Shown here one piece after another: positions 40,040 through 43,272 of a DNA stretch of 43,272 bases. The translations under genes were made by a program, and so were the position numbers. The notes beneath the pieces were generated by a model that had not been told where the DNA came from, did not search any database, and saw only the letters and a program-made list of their open reading frames with translations. Source of the DNA: a virus; the IMG/VR virus record IMGVR_UViG_3300032291_002993, positions 1-43,272 of that record, one strand, 5' to 3'. How positions within the stretch are numbered: the stretch's first letter is position 1; every line of letters begins with the position of its first letter.

Positions 40040-42043
40040 TTATACTCCACCAAAAGATATTTCAAAATAATAATCATTTCCTGCAGCTGTGTATAAATCT
40101 AAATATGTTGAATAATTATCAAATGCAGATGTTATATATGCATTATTTATAAATAATGTAACCTGAGTACCAAATCCATAATAATCAACACCAGTTGCAT
40201 TAAGATATTGACCTGCAGCTGGAACTAAATCTATAATAGCAGAAGTGAATGTACTATAATGAGTATGACTGGATGCGTTATAATACACATCTGCGTAACC
40301 ATCACCATAAGCATACACTGTGTAACCTAAGGTTGATCCTAGAGCTAATGATGTTGAAGGTGTTACACTAGGAGTTCTAGTTGGAGTTATAGATGGTGTT
40401 CTAGATACACTTATTGAAGGTGTAGATGTTATACTTGGAGTAACACTTGGTGTTCTACTAATAGAAATACTAGGAGTAACACTAGGTGTAGCTGTTATAC
40501 TTGGTGTAACACTTGGTGTTCTACTAATAGAAATACTAGGAGTAACACTAGGTGTAGCTGTTATACTTGGTGTAACACTTGGTGTTCTAGATATACTAAT
40601 ACTTGGTGTCACCGAAGGTGTAGTAGTAACACTTGGAGTTACAGATGGTGTTATAGATATACTAATACTAGGAGTAACACTAGGTGTTGTTGTTATTGAA
40701 GGAGTAACAGAAGGCGTTCTAGATATACTAATACTTGGTGTTACTGAAGGTGTAGTAGTAACACTTGGTGTTCTAGTAATACTTGGTGTAACAGAAACTG
40801 TTATACTAGGAGTTACACTAGGTGTAATTGAAGGTGTAACACTTGTTGAAACAGTAATACTTGGTGTTATAGAAGGTGTTACACTAGGTGTCACACTATT
40901 TGAAACTGTTATACTTGGAGTAATACTAGGAGTAACACTTGGTGTTCTAGTAATACTTACTGTTATACTTGGTGTTATAGATGGAGTAATACTAGGTGTT
41001 ACAGAAGGTGATACTGTAATTGATGGTGTAACTGATGGAGTAATAGAAGGTGTTACACTTGGTGTTCTAGTAATACTTGGTGTTATAGAAGGTGTCACAC
41101 TAGGTGTTACACTTGTTGAAACAGTAATACTTGGAGTAACAGAAGGTGTTAATGATGGAGTAGATGTTATACTAGGTGTTGGTGATGGTGAAGGAGGTAT
41201 AATAATAGCACTTCCACCTAATACAGTACAATCAATATATGATAATGAAGGTGTTATTGAAGGTGTTATAGAAGGTGTTATACTTGGTGTTACTGTAATA
41301 CTAGGTGTAATACTAGGTGTAATTGAAGGTGTTACACTTGGAGTAATTGAAGGTGTTCTAGTGATACTTGGTGTAATACTTGGTGTTATAGAAGGTGTTA
41401 TACTTGGTGTTACACTTGTTGAAACAGTAATACTTGGTGTTATAGAAGGTGTTATACTTGGAGTTACACTTGGTGATACAGTGATACTTGGTGTAATACT
41501 TGGAGTGACACTTGGTGATACAGTTATACTAGGTGTAATTGAAGGTGTTATACTAGGTGTTACTGATGGTGAAACAGTAATACTTGGTGTTATAGAAGGT
41601 GTTACAGAAGGTGTTCTAGTAACACTCACTGTTATACTAGGAGTAATTGAAGGTGTCACAGATGGAGTAACACTTGTTGAAACTGTTATACTTGGAGTAA
41701 TACTTGGAGTTATACTAGGTGTAATACTTGGAGTAATTGAAGGTGTTCTAGTAATACTTGGTGTTACTGAAGGAGTAATAGAAACTGTTATACTTGGTGT
41801 AACTGAAGGTGTTCTAGTAATACTTGGTGTTACTGAAGGTGATGGGCTAGTATTGTGATTATATCCATACCAACTACTTATAGTAAAAGGAGCACTACTA
41901 TTTGGTTTTAATAAAGAATTTTGATTAATAGGAACATATAGTCCTAATGATGATGATGCTAATGTTAAAGGAGCTTGAGCTGGGATTCCTAGCTCAATCC
42001 TAATATCATTTAAACTTAAACTTCCTGATAATGGTAAAGTCAT
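40040..42043 (-). CDS. Mucin-like Thr-Pro-Ser repeat fibre protein
   Basis: 667 residues. The N-terminal 65 residues ([18 protein letters not shown] and FTISSWYGY) resemble a short module common in phage structural proteins. Residues about 68-564 are degenerate TPS-I/V repeats with R-TPS and V-S-x-S variants, almost free of Lys, Asp, Glu and aromatics, broken once by a unique segment with a single Cys ([14 protein letters not shown]). The last 103 residues are a Tyr-rich beta domain. It overlaps the S74 fibre gene by 1 nt. An extended, heavily glycosylatable stalk is likely; the virion location is inference. Confidence 0.7.
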   Translation of the reverse strand: MTLPLSGSLSLNDIRIELGIPAQAPLTLASSSLGLYVPINQNSLLKPNSSAPFTISSWYGYNHNTSPSPSVTPSITRTPSVTPSITVSITPSVTPSITRTPSITPSITPSITPSITPSITVSTSVTPSVTPSITPSITVSVTRTPSVTPSITPSITVSPSVTPSITPSITPSITVSPSVTPSITPSITVSPSVTPSITPSITPSITVSTSVTPSITPSITPSITPSITRTPSITPSVTPSITPSITPSITVTPSITPSITPSITPSLSYIDCTVLGGSAIIIPPSPSPTPSITSTPSLTPSVTPSITVSTSVTPSVTPSITPSITRTPSVTPSITPSVTPSITVSPSVTPSITPSITPSITVSITRTPSVTPSITPSITVSNSVTPSVTPSITPSITVSTSVTPSITPSVTPSITVSVTPSITRTPSVTTTPSVTPSISISRTPSVTPSITTTPSVTPSISISITPSVTPSVTTTPSVTPSISISRTPSVTPSITATPSVTPSISISRTPSVTPSITATPSVTPSISISRTPSVTPSITSTPSISVSRTPSITPTRTPSVTPSTSLALGSTLGYTVYAYGDGYADVYYNASSHTHYSTFTSAIIDLVPAAGQYLNATGVDYYGFGTQVTLFINNAYITSAFDNYSTYLDLYTAAGNDYYFEISFGGV
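40352..41839 (-). repeat. Long degenerate coding repeat (TPS-I/V units)
   Basis: About 1.5 kb of short degenerate repeats with a 9-nt/3-codon period (ACT/ACA-CCT/CCA-AGT with ATT/GTA spacers). Synonymous codons vary between units, so the repeat is kept at protein level and recombination is damped. Antisense frames are also open as a by-product. Confidence 0.85.
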
Positions 42044-43272
42044 TATTGGTTTATTTTAGATTCTAAAACTTCAATTCTTTTAAGTAATTCTTTATTACTT
42101 TCTATTAATAATGCTACTAATTTTTCATATTTTACAGCTTTATATCCATTATCTCTTGTTGTTACTACTTCAGGTAATACTTTTTCTATTTCTTGAGCAA
42201 TAACTCCAACATCATGTCCTTCATATCCATGTATTTCTATTTCATTATTCCAATCAAATTCATATCCTCCTATTTGAGATACTTTTTCTAAAGCATTTTT
42301 AATTGGTTTAATATTATTTTTTAAACGACTATCTGATGTAGAAAATGCTACAATATCATTTGAAGCATCTATTCTACCAACTGTTGCACTAGGAGTGATA
42401 TTACCTACTGCTAATGAACCACTATATACTCTAGCTCCAGTTAATGTATTAGCATTAATATCTAAAGCATATAATGGTGTAATAGTTCCTAACCCAAGTC
42501 TACTACCTGATCCATATAATACCGGTCCATTACTTCCTAATTTTACAGCTCCTACTGTAACATCCTGCACACCGTATATACCCATAGTATTCACTATGTT
42601 GACATCATAAAGTGCGGCATCATCTCCTCCTTGGAAATACATAGCTCCATTTGGCTGAGCATAAATTGCACCTGTTGTAGTTAAAGAACCAGTTATAACT
42701 GCATTTCCTACGTATGGGAAAACTGATCCTCCTGTTGTAGCTACTGTTATGACTTTTCCGCTAGAATCTACTGCTAAATTAGCAGCAGCAGTTCCTGCAT
42801 AAGATGATACACTTGTATAACCAGGTAGCTCCATTTGTAAGGTATGGAGATTCCACTGTGCTACTAATCCGGTACTTGAAGCATTTGTTCCACGTAATAT
42901 ACGAGCGAAATTTGACCAGTTATCAATAAAAGATGCAGATGCGAAAGTACCTCCTGGAGCATTAAATCCAATTTGACCTCCTTCATTCGCTGTATCTCTA
43001 GCTCCTAATGTTATAGTATTTTCACTAGCTCCTAATGATGAAGTTCCTACTGTTAATGAACCTGTTATAAGTTGATTTCCTGTAATAGTAACTGAACCAG
43101 ATACACTTACTGAACCTGTAAAAGTGTGAATATCCGTAACTAAGTTACCATGTTTAGTTCCTGTATTTGTAACTTGAAATTCTATCGCGCTACCTGTAAA
43201 TACTGTAAATGAAGAACTAACAATTTGAGCTCCAGTAAATGTATTTGAACCTGTTTGAGCGAACACTGTACT
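42043..43272 (-). CDS. Tail fibre with C-terminal S74-type intramolecular chaperone (partial)
   Basis: At least 409 residues; the frame is open to the right edge, so the N-terminus is missing and GTG at 43266 is not a convincing start. The N-terminal part has Ser/Thr/Gly-rich beta repeats ([15 protein letters not shown] and [11 protein letters not shown]) typical of trimeric fibres. The C-terminus has [40 protein letters not shown] and a leucine-rich final helix, the peptidase S74 chaperone that cuts itself off after folding. It would bind host surface receptors. Confidence 0.88.
   Translation of the reverse strand, partial: STVFAQTGSNTFTGAQIVSSSFTVFTGSAIEFQVTNTGTKHGNLVTDIHTFTGSVSVSGSVTITGNQLITGSLTVGTSSLGASENTITLGARDTANEGGQIGFNAPGGTFASASFIDNWSNFARILRGTNASSTGLVAQWNLHTLQMELPGYTSVSSYAGTAAANLAVDSSGKVITVATTGGSVFPYVGNAVITGSLTTTGAIYAQPNGAMYFQGGDDAALYDVNIVNTMGIYGVQDVTVGAVKLGSNGPVLYGSGSRLGLGTITPLYALDINANTLTGARVYSGSLAVGNITPSATVGRIDASNDIVAFSTSDSRLKNNIKPIKNALEKVSQIGGYEFDWNNEIEIHGYEGHDVGVIAQEIEKVLPEVVTTRDNGYKAVKYEKLVALLIESNKELLKRIEVLESKINQ

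Noticed and set aside
40352-41839. CRISPR-like or satellite array
   Set aside because: The repeats are short, degenerate, in frame and without unique spacers of constant length; they keep a protein pattern.
41361-41858. 165-codon plus-strand ORF encoding ILGVIEGV-type repeats
   Set aside because: It is the antisense of the TPS repeat; low stop frequency there is a by-product of the repeated codons. All other genes are on the minus strand.
43264-43266. GTG as the true start of the S74 fibre
   Set aside because: The frame stays open to the window edge (AGT ACA GTG), so the gene is most likely cut by the boundary.

Overview
This window is part of a tailed, contractile-tail (T4-like) bacteriophage genome. 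Every supported gene lies on the minus strand, so the order of transcription runs from high to low coordinates. The evidence is a T4-type sheath, tube, baseplate and tape-measure block, followed by a replication block (gp32-like SSB, UvsX-like recombinase, 5' nuclease, DnaB/gp41-like helicase, class I ribonucleotide reductase). The DNA is strongly AT-rich. Genes are tightly packed or overlapping, and most starts lack a Shine-Dalgarno sequence and have A-rich leaders. One promoter matches the flavobacterial TTG-N19-TAnnTTTG form. I therefore infer a phage of a Bacteroidota (Flavobacteriia-like) host. No host genes, integrase, tRNA or CRISPR array were seen.

Layout from right to left. 43272-39738: a tail fibre with a C-terminal peptidase-S74-type chaperone domain (runs off the right edge), a 667-residue fibre-like protein made mostly of Thr-Pro-Ser-Ile/Val repeats, and a small protein. 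39659-38903: three small proteins, two with a membrane segment. 38796-25974: tail sheath, tail tube, gp26-like baseplate protein with an out-of-frame downstream partner (candidate programmed frameshift), tape measure, internally duplicated protein, large structural proteins, gp53/LysM-like protein and an 1149-residue hub-like protein. 25924-18761: divergent family A DNA polymerase, small proteins, SSB, recombinase, nuclease, helicase and a DUF6884-like protein. 18653-15956: NrdB and NrdA. 15912-9415: a 7-deazaguanine module (QueD, a TGT/DpdA-like transglycosylase, QueC, QueE, FolE) mixed with small proteins, a phosphoribosyltransferase and a dUTPase/dCTP-deaminase-family protein. 9380-721: eight sugar-related genes (two GNT1-type GlcNAc-transferases, four further glycosyltransferases of which one is an HtrL-GT2 fusion, GDP-mannose 4,6-dehydratase, FkbM-type methyltransferase). 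646-1: start of a second Thr-Pro-Ser repeat protein carrying a LamG-like lectin domain, running off the left edge.

Two systems stand out. The first is a nearly complete route from GTP to 7-deazaguanine in DNA, in which QueC, QueE and QueD all depart from canonical metal-ligand patterns. The second is a proposed virion glycosylation system: mucin-like Thr/Ser/Pro repeat fibres encoded beside glycosyltransferases of a family known to glycosylate Thr or hydroxyproline. Gene boundaries in the structural block repeatedly carry an ATATTTATA element on the coding strand, several times directly after a rho-independent terminator, which suggests a phage-specific (late) promoter.
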